From the NCBI RefSeq assembly GCF_018812025.1, contig NC_063066.1:12239882-12303881 (forward strand): a DNA stretch of 64,000 nt. Direction: 5' to 3'. Origin of the DNA: Megalobrama amblycephala (Eukaryota; Chordata; Actinopteri; Cypriniformes; Xenocyprididae). Position 1 is the stretch's first letter. Each line of letters begins with the position of its first letter. The notes beneath the pieces were generated by a model. That model searched no databases. It was not told the origin of the DNA and saw only the letters and a program-made list of their open reading frames with translations. This document shows positions 47,030 through 59,000 of this stretch, one piece after another. Position numbers and translations under genes: made by a program.

Positions 47030-47806
47030 TGAAATATAAGTCAAATTTTTTTAAATATAAAATGTGTTGCAACTTATATTCTAAAGTGATTTATATAATG
47101 CAGTTAATGCCAAGCATACAAAACGTGCACAAAATGCACACATTTGCATTCATACAGAATGAGATTGGTATATGAGGGTTACGAGGTTTATTTGTATACA
47201 GTGCATTTCCCACACGTCAATAGTTTTAGTATCGCTTTCATTCCTGTTCTCTTCTGAATAGTGTTAAATTTAAAGTATTTTTTTCAGTACTGAGGGGAGC
47301 TAAAATACGTTTTTATAGTGTTTGTAAAAATGTTGTTTAATATTCTGGTATTTTACTTAATTTCCTAATGTAATATAACTTGTACATATAAGCAACCTAT
47401 CTTGTATATATATATATATATTCAACAAAAACATCAACACATAGTATTTTCATTTTCCTATGATGAAACTCCTACGAATCATACAGCTGCAGAAGCATAA
47501 GAAGTTATCTTCAGAACATAGGGTGCAAGAAAAATTGTAAAAAATGTGTTTAATTTACTGGTATTTTACATAATTTCCTAATGTAATGTAACTTGTACAT
47601 ATACGCAACCTATCTTGAACCTGTGCAGCTTATAGTCAGTTGTGGAAAATACGGTATAAACATATACTGGTGTGTGTGTATATATATGTATATATTCAAC
47701 AAAAACATCTACACATAGTTTTTTTATCTTCCTATGATGAAACCCCTATGAATCATACAGCTGCAGTTGCATGAGAAGTTATCTTCTGAACATAGGGCGT
47801 AAGAAA
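47030..47806. repeat. Diverged element with a tandem duplication
   Basis: Two direct copies start at about 47342 and 47553 (GGTATTTTACTTAATTTCC and GGTATTTTACATAATTTCC). They run through TTCAACAAAAACATC, CATACAGCTGCAG and CTTCAGAACATAGGG / CTTCTGAACATAGGG. The second copy carries an extra roughly 60 bases ending GTGGAAAATACGGTA, a word typical of a widespread vertebrate DNA element. Confidence 0.65.
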
Positions 47807-50800
47807 AAAAGCCAGTGGCAGTGCCGTGTGAGACATTTCAGTGTAATGTTTTTTTAATAAGACCTGTGATCTCTTTGTTCTAATAGTGAGTGTGCTATCA
47901 TGACCTATATAACCTCTCTCACACCTCTTCAAACTGACATGAGGAGAATTGTAAAAGTTTTGTTTAATCATTTTAAGGCCCGCATACCGAAACAGATTTT
48001 CATGAATTCCTTTGCCCATTGAATTGCGATTAAAATGCAGTATTTAAAACACTTCTTCAAGATGCAATAGTCACAGAGAGCATCGTTTAGGAAAATATTG
48101 GATGTCTTATTGGTCTTAAAGTAATGATTCAAGAAATATTCAAACCATTTAGTAATCTCTGAGGAAGTTGCACATCCTAGTAGATGATTTTAGACAGAAT
48201 ATCTGACATAACCGTTAATGCTCTTAATTAAATCTCACCGGCAAACCTCTAACTCCTGATGAGTCCAAGAAAAGCACAGCCTTGAGGTCATGAATACTGA
48301 AAAAGACGAACACAAGTGGATGTGTCTTCCTCCAGGCCTGTGCACATCTGTGTCTGCTCCACCGTGATGCGGGGGTGGTGAAAATGACGACCCCCAGACA
48401 ATAGTGGCACTATCCCAGGGTGCAGCAGTGTAGTGTGGGAACAGGCACTGGCTAATGGAAGCGTGCCCTTGTTTCCCGTCTGTATTTTTTCTTCCTGTTG
48501 TCTCACAGTGAGCGAGTGGCTGGGCTGGGCTCAGGGAGAGCAGTGCAGCGCATGAATTATGCAAAGCTGTCAAAGCAAGCTATTGTCGGTGGTGGCGGCC
48601 ACACTAAAGCTCAGAACGGGTTGTGTGTGTGTGTGGGGGGGTGGGCAATGGAGGGGAGGGCTTCTGTATTTCTTCGGGCTATGTGCACTTAGCATCCTAG
48701 TGCGAACTATAGTCTTGGCCGATTTGAAAGATCCAGCCAGGAGAATTAAAGAAAGCCTTATAGATGAAGAGGTAGGGGGTGTATTGATGGAGTGGAGGAT
48801 GCAGCTGATGCAGACAAAAAAATATTTTGATTGAATTAAAGTGGCATGCATCCTAATGAGATGCTAATACAGGAGAAATTGACTTATATTTTCACCTTTA
48901 CTGTGTGTGGAATGGTGGGTGTTGAATGAATTCTTAATCTTAACCTTAATGTAGGGAGTTATAAAATGTATGATTGTGCAGTTCTATATAATCATAGGCA
49001 TAAATAAACAATGTAGCCGCCATAGATGTTAACAACAGCACAGTGCCATCTGGGTACTCTGTCACAGAGAGGGATCTTACAGACTACCATAGAGAATTTA
49101 TTATGTACACCATATTAAATAATGAGCAGGATTACTCACTGTCTGTATGGTGAAACCATGCCATTAATGACCACCAAAGCATTTCCTCGAAATTGGAGAG
49201 AGAAGTAGCTATTTACTGTATCAGGTTATTTTATCCTGTGCAGCAACCCTCTCCCAAGAGGCAACTCATTTGGAGTGATGTATGATTTGACCCATTCCTA
49301 AGTTGCATCTGGTAAATATATAAATCAGTAAAGTACAGATTTAACTCTGGATATTTGTTCCAGTCTTATGTTTCTGTATGAGTCAGATGCCCAGGCTGTG
49401 TGGACCTGTGAGACACTATGTTTTGTTATAGTAAGTGCTACAAAAACAGAAAATACAGCAAAGATTATTTGGTGAGATTGTTATTTTGTGTGACTATAAA
49501 TATATATTGAGTGCATCAGCTTTTCCCACTTTGTTCTGGCCATATTTCTCCCCTTCAGTTTAATTTGTTTCACTTTCACATTTTTACTGTCTGAAATAAA
49601 ATAAGAAATTAGTTTCTTACTGTATTTCAGTTAGATACCATGCAAAATATTTGTATAAAATAAGACGTATGCCAAAAAAGTTTACTTTTTGTCATTGTTT
49701 TTTAAAAATGTTCATTCCTACAGCGACACTGCATTGCAGCATTCTTCCGAAGATACATCTCTTCTTAAAAGTTACATCTCCTCTTAGAAGTTCACTCAAA
49801 GTTACTTTTACTAAGGATGATTGTGTGCAATGTTCCGGTTGAAAATCTTGTTAGTTATCCTATCTGCTGGTACTTTGAGCTGGAGTTTTTACAGCCAGAC
49901 CATCTCCCCCTTGGCCTTCTTTCACCAAGCAACCATCCCATGTCTCTCTGGATGAGCAGCTTTGAAGCAAATTTATATACTCCAGAGAAGAATCTGGATA
50001 CTGTTAAAGTCTGTGGTCTCTTAAAAAAAGCCCATATTTTATCTATTTCCAGCAATATGTTTCCATACCAAAATAGTCAAAACAAGCAGAAGAGTTCTAG
50101 TGCTGTGATGACTAACCTATTTGCCTGGAAGTTTGCTTGTTAGGTAGGATAGAATTATATTTTTGTGTTTACTTTTCGTTTCTCATATTTTTGACATGAA
50201 TTAATAATTAACCCTAGGTTACATCTGATGTTTAGAATATGGGTGTTGATTTTTGAGAAGTTCAGAGAAATAACAAGAAATAACAAAAAATTTCTGAGTT
50301 TCAAGGTGAAGCAAATGAATGCATATAGGAAACATACTTTGCGGATTAGTTCTTTTAGAAGATGTTTTCTTATAAAAGTGATAAACGGTCATTGGAGTTT
50401 GACAAGGAAGGGGGCATGATGGTGGTTCTTCACTTTTTAATGAGTAACCATATGTACATTTTGAATGACTTCTATGGCACCTAGTGAAAACATATTGATC
50501 AAACCTAGATTTGAAATTATTAAAAAATCTTCTTATACTAGGATTTATTTCATATAACTTATTTCTGTGGCATTCATCCATTCCATCTGTCACTTATTAA
50601 AATAGGAATTAATTACTAGTCTAAGGTCAGAGAGGGTGGACTGAACAATGATGTTATCAACGCTAATTTAAAAAAACACATTTAATCTTGTTTACAGTAC
50701 ACACACTAAATACTAAGCACAAAGTAGTCCGATTTTTTTTTTTTTTTTTTTTACTTTCTGTTCTGTTTCTGTCCATGGTGTGCTATCTGAATTATTCTGA

Positions 50801-51498
50801 ATGATCTGTCTGTATATGTCCTGAAAGCTGTATATGTTTGTGCACACCTAATGGATTCACAATAACTGAGAGCACCGCCAGATAAGGCACCTTGACTTTG
50901 AACCAATGCAGTCACCCATGGTTAAATAAATTGGTGGCAACCTTCATGACCCATCTTTCTTACCTGAAGCGCATTGGGTATTCTGTGGATGGTGTGAGAG
51001 TGTGGGTCTGGTGGCTGAAAGTGCACATCTACAGCAAGTCTCTTTGTTTGGTAATTACATTTCATTGGGACTAGCTGTGGATATTGGATTCCACCTCTGA
51101 CCCCAAACTCCATAAATAATGATCATCATAGTAATGTTGGCCAACAAGCCCAGTTCTACGATCCAGATGTTGTATGCCTGGCTTCCTATCTTCATCTCAA
51201 TTCGTTAACCCCAGATCCAACTTATCAACCTTTCTACACCCAAACCAGTGCATTTCTTGTGTACTTTTATCATCTGATAGCATGTTTATGAGCATGCCGT
51301 GGTTATACCTTATTATTTGATTTTAATTGTTGAATCATATTTATCAGCAGAAGCAATTTTTGTGCATCATCGAAAAACATTTTACTGGAATGCACTGTTT
51401 TTAATGTAAATAGACAGCATTTTTATTCAGGGATGTTTAACTTTTTTTTTTCTTGTATCAATCCTAAATGTCTTATAGTTTCTTGTAAATTGTTATCA
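47807..51498. other. Putative tenm3 intron, no gene recognised
   Basis: A GC-richer patch at 48240-48720 has open frames on both strands without recognisable domains or splice context. A poly-T run lies at 50734-50752. Nothing else is supported. Confidence 0.45.
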
Positions 51499-52752
51499 GG
51501 GCCCGAGCACCGATGGTGTGAGGACCCTATTGTAATTACTCAGTCAATTATTATTCTTCTCCGAAATGAATCACATTTTTTAGGGCCTAAACTTGCTCAA
51601 AAACTCATTAAACTTTGCACACGCGTCAGAAGTGGTGAAGTTTTACATCTGATATGGGTTTCAGAATTAGGTGTGGCAAAATGGTTTGATAGCAACACCT
51701 ACAAAATTTCAATTAAGCGCCCTTCGCGCTACGTTTCACATACAGGTATGAAATTTGGTACACACATGTAATAGCCCAATACCCACAAAAAAGTCCCGGG
51801 TGCAAAATCTGAAAACCCGACATAGGAAGTGAGATATTTAGAATATTCTATGCAAAATTTTTGCAGTTTTTGCCATTTCCACACGTACTTTAGCAAACTT
51901 CTCTTAGAGATTTTATCAGATCAACGTCATATTTGGTTAGTCTACTCTAAATGCTTTTGCGACGTTATATTGCAAAGATCTTGAGTTTTTGTTGAAGGGC
52001 GTGTCCGTGGCGGCCTGACAAAATTTTATGTTTCGCCATGAAAGACGGAGCTTTTGTAACTCAGGCATACAGTGTCCGATTTGCCCCAAACTTCACATGT
52101 TTTATTAGAGTCCTGACCTGAAGACATCTACATGCCAATATTCAGTGACAGTCATAGTGCCACCTGCTGGCAACAGGAAATTACATGTTTTACACTGTGA
52201 TTAACTCCTTATAGAGATTTAAACAGAACCACATCATATATGGTCAGTCTAATCTTAAGACCTTAGCAATGTTAAATTGCAAAGATCTTGAGTGTTGGTT
52301 GAACGGTGTGTCTGCGGCGGTCTGACAAAGTCTGATGTTTTGCCATGAAAGAGGAAGCTGTTGTAACTCAGGCATCCAATGTCTGATGTGCCCCAAACTT
52401 CACATGTGTGATAACAGTCCTGGCCTGAAGATATCTATATGACAATATTCAGGTAGTCATAGCGCCACCTGCTGGCAACAGGGAATGGCATGCTTTACAG
52501 TGTAATTCACTCCCTGAAACACATTTCAATATGCCACGAAGTACCAAACATGCATTAAATCATGCAACACTTGGCTAATTGCTAAAGTATTCGATGAACG
52601 CCACAAAACAGGAAGTTGATGTAACTCGGGCATACAATGTCTGATCTGCTCTAAACGTCACATGTTTGATAATAGTCCTGGCCTGAAGACATCTACATGG
52701 CAATATTTAGTTATAGTCAAAGTGCCACCTGCTGGCATCAGGAAGTGTTATC
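51499..52752 (+). repeat. GGGCCCGAGCACC teleost repeat with tandem subunits
   Basis: It opens GGGCCCGAGCACCGATGGTG and GAGGACCCTATTGTA. It continues into about three subunits with CATGAAAGA/GCCACAAAAC, CAGGCATACAGTGTCC, CTGGCCTGAAGACATCTAC and GCCACCTGCTGGCAACAGG, at roughly 52020-52200, 52330-52500 and 52600-52750. I do not know its transposition class. Confidence 0.75.
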
Positions 52753-52805
52753 AAAATGACTTTGCCATATTTCTCCTCTGTTTATCTGCTTAAATGAATA
52801 TTGTA

Positions 52806-53332
52806 CACAGTCGCTTTATATGATGAACAGATTAAATTTAAGCTTTTATTCACATATAAACATTCATCAACTCACGGAGCAGTTATGGTAAACAGAAGAT
52901 CAAGCATGTTTGCTTAATGTTTGCGAGAACCAATGAGGTTCATTCTCGTGTCACGCAGCACGTTTGAGCTTCCGGAAGAGGTTTGATCTCGCGTGTGAAG
53001 CAGGTTCAGTTGAGTTTTTGTTTATGTTCGCTGATCAATGTTTATATGTGGCTAAATTAAGCCTAAATTAAATCTGTTCATCATATAAAGCAGTTGTGTC
53101 TTTTTAGAAAATTTGGACTAAACCACTCAATTCGTACGAATTAGTTTTACAATCTCTTTATGAACTTTTTTAAGCGTCACGTAGCTGTCTATGGAGGGGC
53201 AGAAAGCTCTCAGATTTCATCAAAAAGATCTTCATTTGTGTTCCGAAAAAGATCAAAAGTCTTACGGGTTTGGAACGACATGAGGGTGAGTAATTAATGA
53301 CAGAATTTTCATTTTTGGGTGAACTAACCACA
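52806..53332. mobile_element. TTAA-type MITE copy
   Basis: The interior TTATTCACATATAAACATTCATC and the right end TTTTTGGGTGAACTAACC match the copy at 7.9-8.4 kb. The left terminus is not intact. Confidence 0.75.
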
Positions 53333-54773
53333 TTTTTCATCTATGGTATTGTTGTGAAAACAAATTTTTATTTGATGAACTGTCCCTTTAACTTAAAAGT
53401 GAAATGTTGTATTTGCTTTTTATTTGGTAGATAATTTACAATTGTAATCAGTTTTTTTTTTTTTTTCTTCTGTTTTGTTAGTCAACCATAGAGACCAGGG
53501 TCACGATCCACAGTAACGTATGTTCTCACCTTTTTCAGTTACGCCAGATGGTCGGGCATCTAATTTAGTGAAGTCATTGCCATTAGATCATCATAAGTGA
53601 GGTATAGTCAAGTGACATATTCTTGCCTGGTTGCTTTTTGCTACAATATAGTTCCCACTGGCCCCTCTACTCACTGCTGAGTCTTTGCTTTTCAATGGCC
53701 CCATGGGTCAGTGCCCACCTGAGCATGATATGACCGCCAGAGCTCTACTGTGATTTATATCTCTGCTTCTCATTCCTTCTAAACTTTTCTAAGTGGGTGA
53801 TTTCTAGCCTATATCTACGCCACCAACATTTTTAGGTGTTCTTGTTAATATGTCTAAACAAGCTCTTGATGAATAACGCAATTTCCATTTTTAATTTAAC
53901 TGCTTACTAATCAACCATCGTGCTTTTGGTCTTGGAAATTAAACCGATGATAATCTGATAGACTTGGAGACCAGTTTTAAGGACATTTAGAGCTAGACCA
54001 GTATGTCTGAGCCTCCCTTGCCCCTAGCTAATCTAAATTGATCCGAATACGGGGGCCGTGTTACCCAAGGATAACTCAGTGGGTGCTGTCCAGTGCAATG
54101 AAGGATAGAGGGATTCTGCTGGTGTGCTCAGGCGACCCACTGCGCCTTTGCCCAACATCTCACACTCACACGCTAGAATAAAATGACCAGTGCTAGAAAG
54201 ACAACTATATTTCATTTATCTTGCTGAAATATTGTCTAGGAAACTATAGCTCACTCTCTCTTTCTGACAGGAGCATTTTGATACCGGCACATCATTTATT
54301 TTACCTCAATCGTATCCCATTACTGTGGCCGTATGCAGTAATGCTGACCTAGTCTCCTCTGTTTCCTCCTACAGTGTTTTTATTATCCTCATTGTTTCTC
54401 TTGTCCTCTTTATAGTGCTTTAAACTGACAGTGGGGTCTCTAGGCACATGCATTTTGCACTTGTGTTTGTGTAGACTGTTCCACTACATAAGATAGACGA
54501 CACTCGAGAAGAAGCCCTGGAATATCCTTAAACTCACACACCAGTGAAACTCAAGCAATTCTCCAGAGCTTTGTTGAACGGTTTTGGCACAAACCTCCCA
54601 GGAAACCTACTAAAGTCTTACAAGTCTGTGTGGATCTCTTGCGACAAAGCCAGTGCAATGAAAGCAAGCATTTTTAGTATCACTTCATTTGACTTTGCCT
54701 TTGCTCAAAAATGTTGCTTTTTTTTCCTTTTTTCTGTGGACTGGGGTGAATTCTGTTTCAATATGGTTGAATT
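53333..54773. other. Putative tenm3 intron, no gene recognised
   Basis: No exon or repeat ends are supported. A pyrimidine-rich tract lies at 53452-53470. Confidence 0.5.
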
Positions 54774-55137
54774 ATTGGATAGTTCACCCAAACATGAAAA
54801 TTCCTAATTTACTCACCCTTATGACGTTCCAAACTTTTTTTTCTGTGGGACACAAAAGAAGATATTTTTTTTTTTAAGTTAAAGGGATAGGTAACCCAAA
54901 AATGAAAATTCTGTCATAATTTACTCACCCTCAAGTTTTTCCACACCTGTATAAAATTTCTTTCTTTTTGAACACAGAAGAAGATATTTTGAAGAATATG
55001 GGTAACCAAACAGTTGATGGGCCCCATTGACTGGAAAAATACTATGGAAGTCATCAACTATTTGGTTACTGACATTCTTCAGCAGAAGAAAGAAATTCAT
55101 ACATACTTTTTCATTTTTGGGTGAACTATCCCTTTAA
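54774..55137. mobile_element. Two adjacent TTAA-type MITEs (one partial, one complete)
   Basis: The partial copy covers 54774-54868 (GGATAGTTCACCCAAACATG, then GACACAAAAGAAGATA). The complete one covers 54883-55133, with AGGGATAGGTAACCCAAAAA at the left, GGGTGAACTATCCCT at the right, TTAA on both sides, and inverted arms. Confidence 0.8.
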
Positions 55138-55173
55138 GTGTTTAAACGTTTTTTTTTTTTTTTTGTAAATAAA

Positions 55174-55253
55174 ATTATAATATGATATAATATAATATAA
55201 TATAATATAATATAATATAATATAATATAATATAATATAATATAATATAATAT
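55174..55253. repeat. (TATAA)n pentanucleotide array
   Basis: About 13 clean units from 55186, ending 370 bases before the first tenm3 coding exon. Confidence 0.96.
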
Positions 55254-55622
55254 TGTTCTTAAAATATTGAGAATGTAAATTCACACCTTTAACATTTTTC
55301 AAAAGCTAAAAAGCAATTATTCTTTTTGTCTGTAATTGTAAGAAGAGGAACCTGTGTTTTAGAAACAAGGTTTACGAACCTTGAGAGATTAATGATATGC
55401 TTTAACAATGTTATCTGGAAAAAAAAAAAAAAACTAGTCGCTGCACCCCCTCTTACTTTGTCTTTGTGACTAATTGTTCTTCTAAGGCTGTACAAGGAAC
55501 TTGATGAACTAAGCAGGAGTGACATTTCTGTAAAGCTTTGTTACTTTTTTTTATTCCCCTTTTTACATGTTTCGTTCTCTAACTAAGCAGTGTTTTTTTT
55601 TTTTTTCTGTCTCTCTAAGCAG

Positions 55623-56026
55623 GGGGAGTGGAACTAAGAGTGGAGAAAGAGGCGCGCAGACAGACCGACAGCTGGAAAAGAGCAAACTAGAACAGACAGA
55701 AGCAAGAGAGAAGCGTAGAAAAGGACGAACACAGCATGAATGTAACATGGAAGTGAAGGAGCGTCGGCCTTACTGCTCTCTCTCTCGGAGCAGGAGAGAA
55801 CGAGGGAGAGACTGGGAGAGAGAAGGAGACAGAGAGGAGGGGGAGGGCTACAGGGAGGGTCCCGGCAACCGCCGTCACACTGGCTCATCCTCCGTCCTTA
55901 CCCAGAAGTCCTATAGCTCCAGTGAGACTCTGAAGGCCTTTGATCAACACCCATCCACCCAGGGGCTTTATGGGCATCGTATGCCAGACATGGTGCCAAG
56001 GGACACCGAGGAATACAGAGCTCCAG
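55623..56026 (+). CDS. tenm3: tenm3 first coding exon (5' UTR 55623-55746, coding from 55747)
   Basis: The acceptor follows a long T tract and CTGTCTCTCTAAGCAG at 55621-55622, and the donor is CTCCAG|GTAAGT. The 124 bases before the ATG are open in frame but hold no earlier ATG, so the start is clear. The upstream part is purine-rich 5' UTR. The context AACATGG is good. Confidence 0.92.
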
Positions 56027-59000
56027 GTAAGTGCTCTTTAACATTCACCATATGGACAGGAGACTCTGGAGTCCTTCAGGCTTGCAAATGTGATGTTTTT
56101 CAAAACCAATAAGGAAAAGAAAAACAGACGTTTGAAAAAAAAAAAAAAAAATAAATAAATATATAAAATCTAAAAAAAGATTTTATGGTAGGTATATAAA
56201 AAATATTTAGTATCAAATGTTTCAGCATGCACAATTTAATACTGTATCTTTCTAAATTAAAGAAGTCCTAAAGATACAGTGGCATACTGTGGTACATCAC
56301 CATCAGTAATGTGACCGAACTTCACCTTGAGCTTTAACCCAAACAGAAGCTAAATCTTCAGATTTAATTCAGTCTTATCCAGAAAATAAATCCCATGTCC
56401 TCGAAAAAAAACATTCTTGACCATAAAAAGAAAACATTATTTTCCAAGTAAATATTTTATCATTTTGAATGCAATGTAGCTAATATTTTTGATTGGACAC
56501 GCAATATAAAACAGAAAAAAGTCGGCACACCAAGTCTTCAAAAAATGCAATATTTAATAACGGACTCTCACACAGGTGACGTTTCGAGCACGCAGGCTCT
56601 TCATCAGATGCAATAAAATCCACAGAAATCCAGCCTTAAAGAAATTTAAGCAAACAGCAAATTATTTTTTTTTCTTTTTTCTGTTTTATAGTTATATTAC
56701 TGTGGTGTGGTTACAAAATTGTTACCAGATATGTATGCTTTAAATTCTGAATACAAAATTATTTAATTTCTCAAACATTTTGTATTTTCCCTCTTTTTAA
56801 TAACAACTATACACAATGTAACATGGGGAGCTAATTCATTATACCTCTTAAAGGAATGACTTTTCAGATCACTTACCATCCAATAAACACTTTTTCTTAT
56901 TCAGTAAAAGTCTGATCCTATGGGTTGCATGCAGCAATTCTGCTGTGTTGCACTGTGATCCAACACCTACTTATTTATTTCAGCTTGAATACCTTTTATA
57001 TATATTGTATGTGTATATACTATGCGTAGACTGAGCAACAAAAATGGTAGAGGTAGATTTTTCCAAAGCAATGTAAGCCCTCAATGAAATTTTAATTAGT
57101 TTAATAACTAAGTTTCATATATTATTTCAACCTGTCATTAAAGGAGTCTGAATTAAATTACTTTAATTCAGTCAAAACAGTCCTATTAGACAGCTGTATT
57201 CAAGTTGGGCATTTGGGTTGACTTCTTTTTCATTTCATTTTGATTTTCTATAGAGCCTAGCAGACACTCATTTGCTGATTATTCACAAACTATTCAAACT
57301 ATTTTATAAATATTTGATGGTGTATCTCATGATGAGACATTTTTTTAAGTGGAAGGGTAGGATACTGTTCATTCAAATTTAATTTCATTAGAAATACACT
57401 TAGTTGGTTAATTGTGCTTTATAGTGCGCTCCATAACCTTAGGCTGTTACACTTAGGGGGGCGTCCTTAATTAGCAGCCGTGTTTGTGCCTGATCGGCAC
57501 AAATGGCGATGGAGAAAAATCTTGCCTGTATTCATGATATTTTTTTTTAATCACAGCCTGGCTAAATCATGGCTGTTTGCCCTGCATTGGTTACCAGAGT
57601 TTGTAGTATTTCAAAATGTGTATTTCAGATAATGCCCTCATGTGGTAATTAATGTCAGCACTTGTGTTGAGTTATTTTGTTTCATATCTATGAGTGTACT
57701 CATAATTTAAATTCCAGTGTATTCATTTTGATGTGTCACCAACTCTGTGGGCTTTTAGTCATAAAGAATTCAGCATATGCTAGCAGGTACAAGAATATGA
57801 TTTTAAAAGCAGAGCTGAAAGAAATAGAGTGGTGGTGGGTCTCAAGGTGAATTTCAATCTGAAGTTGAACGGTTTCTATTTTGTACTGTGTAGTAAATCT
57901 TCGTATTTTCCTGTGTTGAACGAGGTAGAGCTAAACCACATTCAGATTCAGCTGAACAGAAATTCACCTGATGATGGCGAAAAAAGATCAGAAAAAGGTC
58001 AAACAATAAATAAGTTAAATAAGCCTATGACAAATGATGCAAACTGTTAAGAATCATATATCAATGAATTAGGCCTATAAAATGCATAAAAAAGAAGGTT
58101 CTCGTTTAATAAAAAAATGATCAGACTCTTTGCCATTTATTTTATTTATTTTTTAAGTTGATATAATTTAGTTTCTTTATATTTTTAACATAAATGTTTG
58201 AATGTATATTTTTGATGCTATGCCTGTTTAAATAAAAGCTGAAAATAAACTCCCTGCCCCTACCTAATTATGGGCATTTTGAGATTAAAAAGAATGTCTA
58301 GTAAATCAATATTATATTTTATTCTGCCAATACTGTCTGTATCTTTTTGTTTATCAGTTTTGCTTTGTCATTTTGTATCCTGAGTAAAAATAAGGTTAAT
58401 ACTGTTTTTTTGTGGCACTGTTGTTATGAACAAAAGCCAATTTGAATTGAGTATTCACCATTGTCTAAATTAATTTCAAGGTAACATTAAAAAATATCAA
58501 GTAGAAATTACAACACAAATAGGTTATTTTAGTAGTTTTCTCTTTTTTCATGTCTGCTCATTTCTGTTTTCTTGTTTATTGGTTGCTCTTATTTTTATTT
58601 TTTGTATTGTTTGTAGTTTTTTTTTTATTTTGTGTTTTCTTAATTGAATTTCAGCAATGAAATTAGTCTTTGTATTGCTAGGCAGAGCAAAAAACACAAA
58701 CGTAAAACATAAATCTTTAAAATAAATAAATTAATTATATCTCCCTGGTTTAAAAGAATAGTCACCACAGAAATTCACAAACATGAACAGCATCTTAAAG
58801 AGCAAATATTTTAATATAAAAGTGTATATATACTGCAAGAGTTCGAATGCAAGATTAATCAGTTTGCGGTTATTTTGTTTACTACTTGTTCTGCATATGC
58901 TCTCTGTATTAAGTATGTACTTTGAATCTTGCAGGCCAAAGTCTGTCACTGAGGCAGCTTGGGATATGTGGCCCTGCTCCTCGTCGTGGTCTGAGCTTCT

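Noticed and set aside
48250..48275. CTGATGAGTCC as a second hammerhead candidate
   Set aside because: No GAAA after a closing stem II and no flanking stems.
57966..57990. CTGATGATGGCGAAAAAAG as a hammerhead candidate
   Set aside because: The gap between CTGATGA and GAAA is too short to hold stem II.
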